A stretch of 64,000 bases of DNA from Saccharomycopsis phalli (GCA_020342235.1 CP073219.1:954028-1018027); one strand, 5' to 3'; counted from the first letter of the stretch, positions 37,299 through 45,449 are shown. Notes: generated by a model from the letters alone, not told the origin. Program-made: numbers and translations.

Positions 37299-38243
37299 CT
37301 ATTTCACCAAAATATTCACCAAGTCCGGGTCGATACTCTCCAACCTGTCGTCGACGTCCATATCGGACTCTTCGTCATACCCCTGGTCGTCGTCGTCCTC
37401 GTCTGTATTGAGAAACTCGCTAGGAAAGTCGTGCAAGAGCGACTGCCTGGTTTTCTCCTGGAATATGTCTATGCTGTGGGGGAAAACATTGGCGATAATC
37501 TCGCCATATGGGTAGTGGTAAAACGACCGTTGTGCAGGAGGGGGAGGCTGCGGCTGGGCGACTTGTGGCGGGGCTATTTGCGGCTTGGCTGGCTGGATGC
37601 TCGGCTTGACCACCATCGGCTGGATGACCGGCACCTGATACACCTGGGGCTGTATATTGTACTGTTTCTTGACCACTGGCCTCGAGTTCATTGTATGCTT
37701 GAGTGCATGCGCGTGACTCTTTGGCGCACTGCCTGAGTTAGAGGCACTGTCCCGCGCGGCCCTGATGCTTGCGTTGTTGGACTGGCTCTCGATTGTAGAG
37801 TTGATGAACGTAGACCCCGCGACTTTTTTCTTTTCTGGCGTCGGCGGCACCGGAGGCAGAGCCACAGACACGTCCGCCAGCCGCTCGGGCGACTCCTTCG
37901 GCTCGCTGGGGCTCGCCGACCCCATGCTCATGTACTTGAGTCCACTCGAGTGCCGGTTCACCACACCATTGGTCTTCTCGAGGTACACGCACTCGTAGTT
38001 GGTCTTGAAGCAGTTGAGGCACAACGGCTTGTGCTTTGTGCACTTTTTCTTCAATTTCTTACACCGCTGACACGAGTTGGTCGCCTCGACGTTCTGCCCA
38101 GTGTCGTCCTTTTGCACGATCTTTTCAAACGAGTCGATAAGCGCCTGGTCGCGCGTGATGTTCGACACGTCCCGGATATTAATCAGCGTGTTCTCGTCGT
38201 CGGTCAGCCCGGACATTTGCCCAATTTTACTCTCCTCCGTCAT
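37299..38243 (-). CDS. Small Zn2Cys6 transcription factor
   Basis: 314 residues. The binuclear cluster is C58-x2-C-x6-C-x6-C-x2-C-x6-C85, exactly canonical, preceded by about 57 residues and followed by K-T-N-G. There is a polar P/Q/S-rich middle (residues about 110-250) and a strongly acidic C terminus (D-E-D-D-D-D-Q-G-Y-D-E-E-S-D-M-D-V) that could be an activation region. No fungal-specific middle homology domain fits in this length, so it is not a Pdr1, Tac1 or Mrr1 orthologue. It is transcribed in the same direction as the downstream ABC transporter gene. The frame extends to a TTG at 38267; ATG 38243 is the first. I do not recognise the orthologue. Confidence 0.85.
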   Translation of the reverse strand: MTEESKIGQMSGLTDDENTLINIRDVSNITRDQALIDSFEKIVQKDDTGQNVEATNSCQRCKKLKKKCTKHKPLCLNCFKTNYECVYLEKTNGVVNRHSSGLKYMSMGSASPSEPKESPERLADVSVALPPVPPTPEKKKVAGSTFINSTIESQSNNASIRAARDSASNSGSAPKSHAHALKHTMNSRPVVKKQYNIQPQVYQVPVIQPMVVKPSIQPAKPQIAPPQVAQPQPPPPAQRSFYHYPYGEIIANVFPHSIDIFQEKTRQSLLHDFPSEFLNTDEDDDDQGYDEESDMDVDDRLESIDPDLVNILVK

Positions 38244-38287
38244 CACTCCAGCCTCTGCTGCTCGCAACTCTCAACCCTACGTACAGG

Positions 38288-38295
38288 CCGGGTAA
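38288..38295 (+). promoter_or_regulatory. CCGGGTAA (Reb1-type), Zn2Cys6 gene promoter
   Basis: Perfect octamer 45 bases upstream of the chosen ATG, in the 97-base gap to ARG8. Confidence 0.5.
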
Positions 38296-38340
38296 TGACA
38301 GGGCTTCTACAAAAAACTGGCATTGCATATGGCACTCTCA

Positions 38341-39606
38341 CTATACACCTGCACGATACACCCGCGCAACCGCCTGCGCAAACAACGCCAAACCTTGCTC
38401 GAGAATCTCGTCCTCAATCGTCAAAGCAGGTACAAACCGCACCACGTTGCCTCCTGCGCTAATAACAATTAACCCTAACTCCCGCGCCGCATCGATAACC
38501 GCGCCTGGCGCCTCCGCAAACTGCACCCCCAAAAGTAAGCCCTGGCCCCGTACATCCACAATATGCTCAGGGTACTGCTCTTGAAGGTTGCGGAGCCCTT
38601 GCACAAGCACCCGCGACTTGCGCTCCACCTCCGCCAAAAAGCCCTCGTTGGCAATCTCAGAAAGCACATACGACGCCACCCGGGCCCCAAGCGGATTGCC
38701 CCCGTATGTCGTGCCGTGATCCCCAACAGCCAACGCCTGCTCGACCTCGGGCGTCACCAACGTCGCAGCAATAGGATACCCGTTTCCTAGAGCTTTTGCT
38801 GTGGTGAAAATATCAGGGTGCGCCTCCTTTGGCAAGCTGGAGTGCGCCCACAACTTTCCCGTACGTCCCAACCCACACTGGATCTCGTCATAGATCAAAA
38901 GCGCCCCGTGCTCGCGGGCAAGGGCTCGCAACCCGACAAGGAAGCCAGGGTCCACCTGGATGACTCCGCCTTCGCCCTGGATCGGCTCAATGATAATCGC
39001 TGCGGTTTTGTCGCTGATGTTCGCCCGCACAGAGTCCAAGTCGTGGATCTGGCTTACTCTTGTGCCGGGAATAAGCGGGGCAAAAGGCTGCTGGTACTTT
39101 GGGTTGGGAGTCACCGACAACGTGCCCATGGTGCGTCCATGGAACCCGTTCTGGAACGAGATGATCTCGGACTTTTCCGGATCCAGGGCCTTGCCGTACT
39201 TCCGGGCAAACTTCAAGGCCGCCTCGTTCGCCTCGGTGCCGCTATTGGAAAGAAACACATTCAGCACCCGCGACATTCCGTCATGAGCCCTGGTGGCCTC
39301 GACCAACTCACGTGCGAGTCTCGACGTCCAGAGGTTGTGGAAGAGATTTGACGAGTGGATCAATTGGCCAGCCTGGTCAGCAAGAATCTGCTGCACCTTC
39401 TCGTTCGCATGACCAAGGGCCGTGACTGCGATTCCCGAGCTAAAGTCGATGTAGCGATTCCCGTCAACGTCCCAAAGCTGGGCGTTTTTGCCGCGTTGCA
39501 ACACAATTCCCGGTCGCGAGTACGTGGTGACATTGTACGACGCATTTTCGCTGAGAAATTTCGAAGCGTTTCGAAGCGAAGAGAGATGTCTAGCGTGCTT
39601 CATCAT
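38341..39606 (-). CDS. ARG8: Acetylornithine aminotransferase, mitochondrial
   Basis: PLP enzyme converting N-acetylglutamate semialdehyde to N-acetylornithine in mitochondrial arginine synthesis. 421 residues (yeast 423). The N terminus (M-M-K-H-A-R-H-L-S-S-L-R-N-A) is a mitochondrial presequence. Class-III motifs: S-N-S-G-T-E-A-N-E-A-A-L-K-F-A-R, G-F-H-G-R-T-M-G, L-I-Y-D-E-I-Q-C-G-L-G-R-T-G-K-L, and the PLP lysine in T-T-A-K-A-L-G-N-G-Y-P. The open frame starts at a TTG (39624); ATG 39606, or 39603 one codon later, starts the targeting peptide. It diverges from the mL59 gene with 184 bases between ATGs. No perfect Gcn4 site is visible there. Confidence 0.96.
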   Translation of the reverse strand: MMKHARHLSSLRNASKFLSENASYNVTTYSRPGIVLQRGKNAQLWDVDGNRYIDFSSGIAVTALGHANEKVQQILADQAGQLIHSSNLFHNLWTSRLARELVEATRAHDGMSRVLNVFLSNSGTEANEAALKFARKYGKALDPEKSEIISFQNGFHGRTMGTLSVTPNPKYQQPFAPLIPGTRVSQIHDLDSVRANISDKTAAIIIEPIQGEGGVIQVDPGFLVGLRALAREHGALLIYDEIQCGLGRTGKLWAHSSLPKEAHPDIFTTAKALGNGYPIAATLVTPEVEQALAVGDHGTTYGGNPLGARVASYVLSEIANEGFLAEVERKSRVLVQGLRNLQEQYPEHIVDVRGQGLLLGVQFAEAPGAVIDAARELGLIVISAGGNVVRFVPALTIEDEILEQGLALFAQAVARVYRAGV

Positions 39607-39687
39607 GGTTGCAAGCTGAATCAATGGCTGAAGAATTAGTCATATGCATGGCGTGGTATGTGGTAGGGTAAGATGATTAACGTCATT

Positions 39688-39695
39688 CCGGGTAA
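39688..39695 (+). promoter_or_regulatory. CCGGGTAA (Reb1-type) in the ARG8/mL59 divergent promoter
   Basis: Single octamer near the middle of the 184-base bidirectional promoter: 82 bases from the ARG8 ATG and 96 from the mL59 ATG. Confidence 0.55.
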
Positions 39696-39790
39696 GCCAT
39701 GATTGATGCCTTGTGGCCGGGCAACTCTTCTGGACATCTGGACCTCGCATCCAGACATTTTTCGTTTTTTCAAACCACCAACAAGTCAAC

Positions 39791-40279
39791 ATGAGACCGA
39801 CGCTTGGATTGTTGACCAATAATACCGCAGTGTATGAGCAGCTACCGTTGATTTTGCGCAACTTCTTCCAGAAGCACTTGCCTGCGACATATGTCAAGTA
39901 CAACGACAAGCCAGGGTTGACTACCGACGCCAACGCCAATCCGTTTTTGCCAAACAAGCATCCAGTGACGAATAAGTACCATTCGCCCAAGTATTCGCTC
40001 AGAAGACAGTCTGTGTTGTTTAAGACCGCCAAGCGGTATGGCATTGAAGATCTTTTGCCGGGATTGAATAAGAAGTTTTTTGAGGACAAGTACAACAGCA
40101 AGAAGTTTATGAAGGGCGTGTTGCGGCCAAAGGGACACAAGCACGAGTTGGCTAGTGAGGCCAAGCAGGAGAAGATCCAAAAGGGTTTGGACGGCATGAA
40201 TGACAAGATTATTGCCGTAAAGGGCAGCAAGTTTAAGAAGAGATTGGAGAGTAAGAAGCAGGAGAAGAGTTTCTATTAG
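39791..40279 (+). CDS. MRPL25: Mitochondrial large-subunit ribosomal protein mL59
   Basis: 162 residues, near yeast Mrpl25 (157). The N-terminal L-P-L-I-L-R-N-F-F, then N-P-F-L-P-N-K-H-P-V-T, Y-H-S-P-K-Y-S-L-R-R-Q and a lysine-rich C terminus are characteristic of this fungal-specific mitoribosome protein. The frame continues upstream to 39713, but those codons cross the promoter; ATG 39791 begins the homologous protein. Confidence 0.85.
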   Translation: MRPTLGLLTNNTAVYEQLPLILRNFFQKHLPATYVKYNDKPGLTTDANANPFLPNKHPVTNKYHSPKYSLRRQSVLFKTAKRYGIEDLLPGLNKKFFEDKYNSKKFMKGVLRPKGHKHELASEAKQEKIQKGLDGMNDKIIAVKGSKFKKRLESKKQEKSFY

Positions 40280-40368
40280 AATATGATAGATAGCATGTAT
40301 ATATAACAAGCCACTGTGTGTGTAGGCATTGGGAGGTATCTGGCATGGCAAAGGGATGGGATTGTTAG

Positions 40369-40432
40369 ATTGTTGATCCCATGATTGTTGATCCCATGAT
40401 TGTTGATCCCATGATTGTTGATCCCATGATTC
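40369..40432 (+). repeat. 15-bp tandem repeat, about 4 copies
   Basis: Unit gttgatcccatgatt, nearly perfect, downstream of mL59. Confidence 0.95.
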
Positions 40433-40667
40433 AGGTAATTATTGATTCATAGATGGTGTCAATTCCCACGTCAATTCCATGACAGTGCCTCTTCCAGTTA
40501 CAGGTACAGTTTACGTATCACTTACCTATCCATCAGACTCACTACTCCATTTGGACCCAGTCTGCATCTGGTTTCATCAACATGCCTTCCATAGTTTGTA
40601 TTAAGGAACATCTCAACACTATAATATTGCAGACAATCCCCAGAATTCTCACTAATCATCTATTCAA

Positions 40668-40763
40668 ATGTGGTGCTGCTGTCAATGTAAAATTTGCTGG
40701 GAAGACTTTGAGTCCTACTGTGACTGTTGTGGACACACCTTCTGTCGAGGATGCCGCTACTGA
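40668..40763 (+). CDS. Cys-rich zinc-ribbon-like microprotein 1
   Basis: ATG frame of 31 codons: nine Cys and one His. Spacing is W-C-C-C-x-C-x2-C, then C-x-C-C-G-H-x2-C-R-G-C. Such pairs of Cys knuckles with a final C-x2-C resemble tiny fungal zinc-ribbon proteins that start M-W and end in C-G-H-x-x-C-x-x-C (recalled, not searched). The composition is very unlikely in random AT-rich intergenic DNA, and a second frame with the same plan follows 106 bases later. Function unknown; nucleic-acid or protein binding by a zinc knuckle is only a guess. An AT-rich actataata lies about 50 bases upstream. Confidence 0.5.
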   Translation: MWCCCQCKICWEDFESYCDCCGHTFCRGCRY

Positions 40764-40818
40764 GTGATGGTGGAATGAGGGAACAAGTGATGCTACGTAT
40801 AACTTTTCTCCAAAATAG

Positions 40819-40826
40819 TATATAAA
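40819..40826 (+). promoter_or_regulatory. TATATAAA box before microprotein 2
   Basis: Good TATA element 44 bases before the ATG at 40870, supporting transcription of the second mini-ORF. Confidence 0.5.
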
Positions 40827-40869
40827 ACGACCTGGCTCTATTTTCTTGTATCATATTGAATTTATCAAC

Positions 40870-41004
40870 ATGTTCTGGATGTGCTGTAAATGCGGTAGAA
40901 TGAATACATTTGTGTATGCCTTGGGTAGAGGAACGTGCCCAAATTGCTGTCATGTTGCTACTGGCTGTCGGGGCTGCAAAAGATATGGTCAGTCGTCAAT
41001 TTAA
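40870..41004 (+). CDS. Cys-rich zinc-ribbon-like microprotein 2
   Basis: ATG frame of 44 codons with eight Cys: W-M-C-C-x-C-G near the start, then C-P-N-C-C-H and C-R-G-C-K. It shares with microprotein 1 the order W / C-C-x-C / C-x(1-2)-C-C / H / C-R-G-C, so the two are probably tandem paralogues. A TATATAAA box lies 44 bases upstream. A C-x2-C ... C-x2-C arrangement would suit a zinc ribbon. No known yeast gene matches from memory. Confidence 0.55.
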   Translation: MFWMCCKCGRMNTFVYALGRGTCPNCCHVATGCRGCKRYGQSSI

Positions 41005-41169
41005 GTTGGTCTGGTCAATTGTATGGCAAATATATATTGTGGCTAGTACGATTTGTTGTAGTATCTTGGTGCCGGGATATGTTGATGGCCTGACTATACT
41101 TTGTGCAGTTGATTATCCTGAGGTGATGAGCGAGTTGTTTAGTAGTTCTCTGTTGTGGTTGGGTTAGTT

Positions 41170-41310
41170 GTAGCTGTAGTTATCTAATAACTGTAGTTAT
41201 CTAATAACTGTAATCTCTAGTAACTGTAATCTCTAGTAACTGTAATCTCTAGTAACTGTAATCTCTAGTAACTGTAATCTCTAGTAACTGTAGTCTCTAG
41301 TAACTGTAGT
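41170..41310 (+). repeat. 16-bp tandem repeat, 7-8 copies
   Basis: Unit taactgtaatctctag, preceded by two related copies with ttatctaa in place of atctctag. Last copies change to gtagtctc. Confidence 0.95.
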
Positions 41311-41444
41311 ATTTGTATATGATAGGTATAGTTGTATTTGTAGTTATCTGGTAGCTGTATCTGGTAGCTATATCCACCAACTATAATTACCAGTCACATT
41401 GTATGCAGGTCAATCCATTCCTCATGCCAACTAACCATGTCTTA

Positions 41445-41560
41445 TAAACCAACCATTTCCTATTATACACTACCCATTCCTCATAGCCACCCACTCCTCA
41501 TAACCACCACTTCTCATAACCACTCACTCCCCATAACCACCATTCTTCATACAAACCATC
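41445..41560 (+). repeat. Degenerate ctcataaccaccact repeat
   Basis: Pyrimidine/CCA-rich tract with 5-6 loose copies of cctcataaccacc, upstream of VNX1. Confidence 0.7.
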
Positions 41561-41875
41561 CCATCAACCAATCCACCTTCTCACATTTCTTCCCCTTCCA
41601 GCATTTTATTTCCGCTAAAGGCATGATAATCTACACGCATACACTCGGCCTCACAAGGCAAAATACCCCATAGCCCAGCTCACACAACAGTAAATCGCCA
41701 CCCAATTCCGCCCCAATTCTACCCCCAATGCTCCCACCAATTTTTCCATTCTCCATTCTCCGCCAGGTTGCCTGGTGGCCTGTGTATTTCCGCGTAACAT
41801 GGCGCATACTACTGCGGTATCGTGCATCATCAATTTCTAAAATTCTCTATATTTAGGAGACAAGTTAATCTTTAC

Positions 41876-41891
41876 TTCATTCATGAAGTAA
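41876..41891 (+). promoter_or_regulatory. Hairpin and ATG-AAG-TAA uORF in the VNX1 leader
   Basis: ACTTCATTCATGAAGT is a perfect 7-bp inverted repeat with a 2-base centre. Its right arm contains ATG AAG TAA (41883-41891), a two-amino-acid upstream ORF ending 12 bases before the VNX1 ATG. Could reduce initiation; inferred. Confidence 0.45.
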
Positions 41892-41903
41892 AAAGTCTTG
41901 AAC

Positions 41904-44900
41904 ATGCCCACCGCAAAAAAAGATGATTCTTCTGAAAGCTCCAGCCCGCTTCTCCACTCGCAATCTTCCAGCCGCTACTTGAAGAACCCCGCGCCAACTC
42001 CTCCCGCTGACAACCATCACAAGCAGTTTGTGCTCTTGCAACCGAAAAAGCTACTCCAGGTCCAACGGACCGCTTCCGCATCTGCTGTGCAGCAGACCGG
42101 TTCGCGGAGCATCAGCGGCGACAAAAAGAAAAAGCTCCAAAAGCTCCCAATCACTCCGTCCAAATCCAGGTTCATCTTCAGTGTCGAAGACGGCGAGGAT
42201 GAAATCGAGCAGGACTTGGAACGGGAGTATTTGGAAGGCTACCACGATGCACTCAGGGGGAAATTACGCAAGAAGCTTTCGAAAAACCCATTGCCGTCGC
42301 CCAGACTAAATGGCTCCGACTTTGAGCATCCAGACTCCAAGACCATAAAAGAATTGGAGAGCACTGTGGCCCAGAACCTCTTGAAAGTCGAGGAAGGCTT
42401 GAAAGAATTGGAAATCAGAGAGGACGACTTGGTCCATCAGATGGACCCGCGTGTTTCCGAAAGTAACCACTCGCTTCATGAGGAGACCTTTACCGATACC
42501 GAGCATGAGAATGCGCCAGAAGATCACGACGCGGCATCTGTTGACGGAAAGTCGGTCCAGGGGCCTGTCGTTGAAGAAGGCTCGAACAGCGACGATACCG
42601 AGTCGATTTCTTCGATTGAGAGCTTCACGTTGAGAGAGCGACAGGACGCAATCAACACCACCCACCCGTTTGGTATACGTATCTGGAAGCCTGCCATCTA
42701 CAAGAAGTTCCGGTCGGTGCAAAAGGAGGCGGACTTGGATATCCACGAGGAGGAGGACTCGAGCCGGAATATCCACAACAGTGTGTATATTGGGAACTTT
42801 CTTTGGACGTTGACGTTTGGTTGGGTATGCTTAGCAGTGTGTTCAGTAGGCCTGTTGTTGTCGATCATTACGTTTGGCTGGACCGAGAACTCGATTGAGT
42901 ACGCGCAGGTGTTTTGGAAGGTCGGGGTCTACTTGTTTTATCCGTTTGGCAAGGTGGTGTACTTGTACAAGGACGAGAACTACATCCACGAGGACATCAA
43001 TGAGGGCAGCTCGATCAACGAGTATCGGCGATGGGCAAACGACCTGGAGACCGGGTTCTTGTTCACGTCGAACCACCGTGCGGCGCGCGACGAAAGTGCC
43101 CCGCTTCTTGGCGATTCGTCCAGCAGCATCAACTACAGCAGCGTGCGTCGGCACCACGATCCGGAGTTCAACGTCAAGGTGCGGTTGTTTGGACGAGGCC
43201 AGTGGAGCATTGGCCGGATCTTCTTCTTCCTCTACTTCTATCTTGTGCTCCAGCCGGTGCTCGTGCTCATTTCCGCGCTCTGCTGGTTGTTTGTGTTCAC
43301 CATTCCCATGGCCAATGTCACGTTTACGCTCTGCACCCACTTACGTCAGCGGCCATTGTCCATGTTCTTCAAGTCAGAGAAAAACACCAAGATCTCCAAC
43401 AAGGACGCCAGCGTGTTGCTCTGCACCTTCAGAGCCAGTGGGCTCCACTATTATCGGTACACTGTGGACGGTACCAACGTGATCATTCTCAACTTGATGG
43501 CCATTGTCTTGTTTGTCATTTTCGACTTCTACTTCATCAGGGAGTTTCTCGAGGTCGACAACTTCCTCACAGACTCGTCCTTGATCTTCTTCATCTGCTT
43601 GCTCAGCATCATTCCACTTGCCTACTTCATTGGCCAGGCTGTTGCCTCGATTTCGGCCCAGTCTTCCATGGGCGTTGGTGCAGTCATCAACGCATTTTTC
43701 TCCACCATCGTCGAGATATACCTCTACTGCGTGGCCCTCAACCAGCAAAAGGGCCATTTGGTTGAAGGTTCCATGATCGGCTCGATCTTGGGCGCAGTAT
43801 TGCTCTTGCCAGGGCTCTCAATGTGTGCCGGTGCCATCAAGCGCAAAACCCAACGGTACAACCCGCGGAGTGCCGGGGTCAGCTCGACGATCTTGTTGTT
43901 TTCCACCGTGGTAATGTTCCTCCCATCGGTGTTCCATCAGATCTTTGGCATCCACGAGTTGCGCTGCTTCCCGTGCAACACGAAAAACGACGCCTTTGGG
44001 GCCACCATCCAGTCGGTGACCCTGACGTTTGTCGACATCAGCGCAACCTGCGAGAAATGCCACATTTCACAGCCTCCGTTGAAGGCAGACAAACTCTATC
44101 TCCACATCTTGAAGCCCTTTTCGCTCTTTGCAGGCTGCGTCTTGTTCTTTGCCTACCTCATTGCGCTATGGTTCACGCTTCGTACCCACGCCGCATTAAT
44201 CTGGCAGGGCTCCTCCGAAACCCGCCACGTGGCTCCGTCCATTTCCAATTCCGAGCCTCTTCGGCCAGAACCACCTAGCAGCTTGAAGTCCCCTAGCGTC
44301 TTGTCCTTGAACGAGATAGCCCCACCGGCTCGCCCAGGCGTCACCAGAAGAATGACAAACTCCACCTCGCAAAAGGGACGCAAGGACCAGCCAAAACAAG
44401 AGGTATTGGACACTCAGCGCCAGCAACTTCCGGCCGACGAACAGCATGCCGATGAGTCCTCTGGTGGCCACGATGCGCCAAACTGGTCGAGAACAAAGTC
44501 GGCTGTGATATTGCTTGGTGCCACACTTCTCTATGCCGTGATTGCCGAGATCTTGGTGGACTGTGTCGACGCAGTGTTGAAACAATTCCCAATCAACCCC
44601 AAGTTCCTTGGGCTCACGGTGTTTGCATTGGTTCCAAACACCACGGAGTTCTTGAACGCCATTAGTTTTGCAATCTACGGCAACGTCGCCTTGTCCATGG
44701 AGATTGGAAGTGCCTACGTGTTGCAGGTGATCCAGTTGCAGATCCCTGCTCTTGTGTTTTTTTCCATTTGGAGACTCTCCCAGGTACCTGCCGACAAGAT
44801 AGGATCATGGGACTTGTCTGACAACATGCTTGCCTTGATATTCCCCTTGTGGGACTGTCTTAGTGCCGTGACCTCGGTGTACATCTTCACATATATCTAC

Positions 44901-45014
44901 GCTGAGGGTAAGAGTAACTACTTTAAAGGAAGCTTGTTGATTTTATTTTACTTGGTGGTCATGCTAGGGTTTTACTACTCTGGAGAGGTATTCCCTACCT
45001 TTGTGAGACCTTGA
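41904..45014 (+). CDS. VNX1: Vacuolar monovalent cation/H+ exchanger, CAX family
   Basis: Vnx1-type low-affinity Na+/H+ and K+/H+ antiporter of the vacuolar membrane. 1036 residues (yeast 908). The long N-terminal cytosolic part (1 to about 290) is Ser-rich and acidic. It is followed by the conserved DUF-like hydrophobic block (S-V-G-L-L-L-S-I-I-T-F-G-W). The two Na/Ca exchanger repeats come next: first I-N-A-F-F-S-T-I-V-E-I ... G-S-M-I-G-S-I-L-G, second L-V-P-N-T-T-E-F-L-N-A-I-S-F ... L-S-M-E-I-G, each with the membrane-embedded Glu. About 11-13 membrane segments overall. A hydrophilic loop (about 775-860) separates the halves. The frame extends to a TTG at 41898; ATG 41904 is first. In S. 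cerevisiae the same family includes YDL206W; length and N-terminal block favour VNX1. Confidence 0.88.
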   Translation: MPTAKKDDSSESSSPLLHSQSSSRYLKNPAPTPPADNHHKQFVLLQPKKLLQVQRTASASAVQQTGSRSISGDKKKKLQKLPITPSKSRFIFSVEDGEDEIEQDLEREYLEGYHDALRGKLRKKLSKNPLPSPRLNGSDFEHPDSKTIKELESTVAQNLLKVEEGLKELEIREDDLVHQMDPRVSESNHSLHEETFTDTEHENAPEDHDAASVDGKSVQGPVVEEGSNSDDTESISSIESFTLRERQDAINTTHPFGIRIWKPAIYKKFRSVQKEADLDIHEEEDSSRNIHNSVYIGNFLWTLTFGWVCLAVCSVGLLLSIITFGWTENSIEYAQVFWKVGVYLFYPFGKVVYLYKDENYIHEDINEGSSINEYRRWANDLETGFLFTSNHRAARDESAPLLGDSSSSINYSSVRRHHDPEFNVKVRLFGRGQWSIGRIFFFLYFYLVLQPVLVLISALCWLFVFTIPMANVTFTLCTHLRQRPLSMFFKSEKNTKISNKDASVLLCTFRASGLHYYRYTVDGTNVIILNLMAIVLFVIFDFYFIREFLEVDNFLTDSSLIFFICLLSIIPLAYFIGQAVASISAQSSMGVGAVINAFFSTIVEIYLYCVALNQQKGHLVEGSMIGSILGAVLLLPGLSMCAGAIKRKTQRYNPRSAGVSSTILLFSTVVMFLPSVFHQIFGIHELRCFPCNTKNDAFGATIQSVTLTFVDISATCEKCHISQPPLKADKLYLHILKPFSLFAGCVLFFAYLIALWFTLRTHAALIWQGSSETRHVAPSISNSEPLRPEPPSSLKSPSVLSLNEIAPPARPGVTRRMTNSTSQKGRKDQPKQEVLDTQRQQLPADEQHADESSGGHDAPNWSRTKSAVILLGATLLYAVIAEILVDCVDAVLKQFPINPKFLGLTVFALVPNTTEFLNAISFAIYGNVALSMEIGSAYVLQVIQLQIPALVFFSIWRLSQVPADKIGSWDLSDNMLALIFPLWDCLSAVTSVYIFTYIYAEGKSNYFKGSLLILFYLVVMLGFYYSGEVFPTFVRP

Positions 45015-45065
45015 GACCAACTTCTATTTAATAGCCTAATTAATTGTTTCACCAATCTAGTAGCG

Positions 45066-45073
45066 TCACGTGA
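45066..45073. promoter_or_regulatory. TCACGTGA octamer
   Basis: E-box palindrome between VNX1 and the small GPI protein 3' end. Assignment to a gene is unclear. Confidence 0.35.
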
Positions 45074-45155
45074 TGTGTCACTTTGGCCAAGAAAAAAAAA
45101 CGTAACCTGCCTGCCAATGCACATGTAATATCAATGACCATGTCCTTTTATAAAT

Positions 45156-45449
45156 CTATAACAACGCAACAAGGCCAGCACCAAATAAAAGCGAGTAGCC
45201 ATACACAGCAGAGCTGCCTCCAAAACCCTTGGACAGCGAGGAGACCAGCGAAGAGACCAGCGAAGAGACCAGCGAAGACGATTTGCTATCAACAGCTGCC
45301 AATGATCCATTACTGTTTGTAGCAATGCCAAACAAGGCAGAATCTAGGGAATTTCGTTGAGCAGACACACCCATGCTCAAATTAAAGGCCGAAACCGGCA
45401 ACGACGGCTCGGAAACAGAGACTGTGGCCATCAACGGCAAAAATATCAT
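45156..45449 (-). CDS. Small Ser-rich GPI-anchored cell-wall-type protein
   Basis: 97 residues. The N terminus is hydrophobic (M-I-F-L-P-L-M-A-T-V) and serves as a short signal peptide. The C terminus ends in G-G-S-S-A-V-Y-G-Y-S-L-L-F-G-A-G-L-V-A-L-L, a good GPI signal: small omega residues, spacer, hydrophobic tail. Between them, codons read T-C-G C-T-G repeated four times; with CUG as Ser the stalk becomes an almost pure Ser/Val run, as in mannoprotein stalks. A 12-bp repeat underlies it. TATATATA is 30-40 bases upstream. The frame extends to a GTG (45467); ATG 45449 is used. I see no orthologue; KRE1, near VNX1 in S. cerevisiae, is larger and unlike this. Confidence 0.6.
   Translation of the reverse strand: MIFLPLMATVSVSEPSLPVSAFNLSMGVSAQRNSLDSALFGIATNSNGSLAAVDSKSSSLVSSLVSSLVSSLSKGFGGSSAVYGYSLLFGAGLVALL

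Larger units (their letters stand above)
40280..41903. other. 1.6-kb repeat-rich spacer with two Cys-rich mini-ORFs
   Basis: Between mL59 and VNX1. Contains a 15-bp tandem repeat (40369-40432), two mini-ORFs (40668 and 40870), a 16-bp tandem repeat (41170-41310), a CCA/CTCATAACC-rich tract (41445-41560) and the VNX1 leader with a three-codon uORF. Confidence 0.75.

Noticed and set aside
39607-39790. Possible Gcn4 sites in the ARG8 promoter (ttagtca, taacgtcat)
   Set aside because: Each has a mismatch to TGAGTCA/TGACTCA; too weak to annotate.
43031-43765. 244-codon frame inside VNX1
   Set aside because: Shadow of the VNX1 coding sequence in another frame, without a domain or conserved motif.
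45083-45322. 79-codon plus-strand frame opposite the small GPI protein
   Set aside because: Arises from the 12-bp repeat of the opposite gene (R-P-A-K repeats). The minus-strand reading has signal peptide, GPI tail and TATA; this one has none.
45156-45449. Small GPI protein as KRE1 (near VNX1 in S. cerevisiae)
   Set aside because: Too short and without the Kre1 conserved N-terminal part; only the GPI form is shared.
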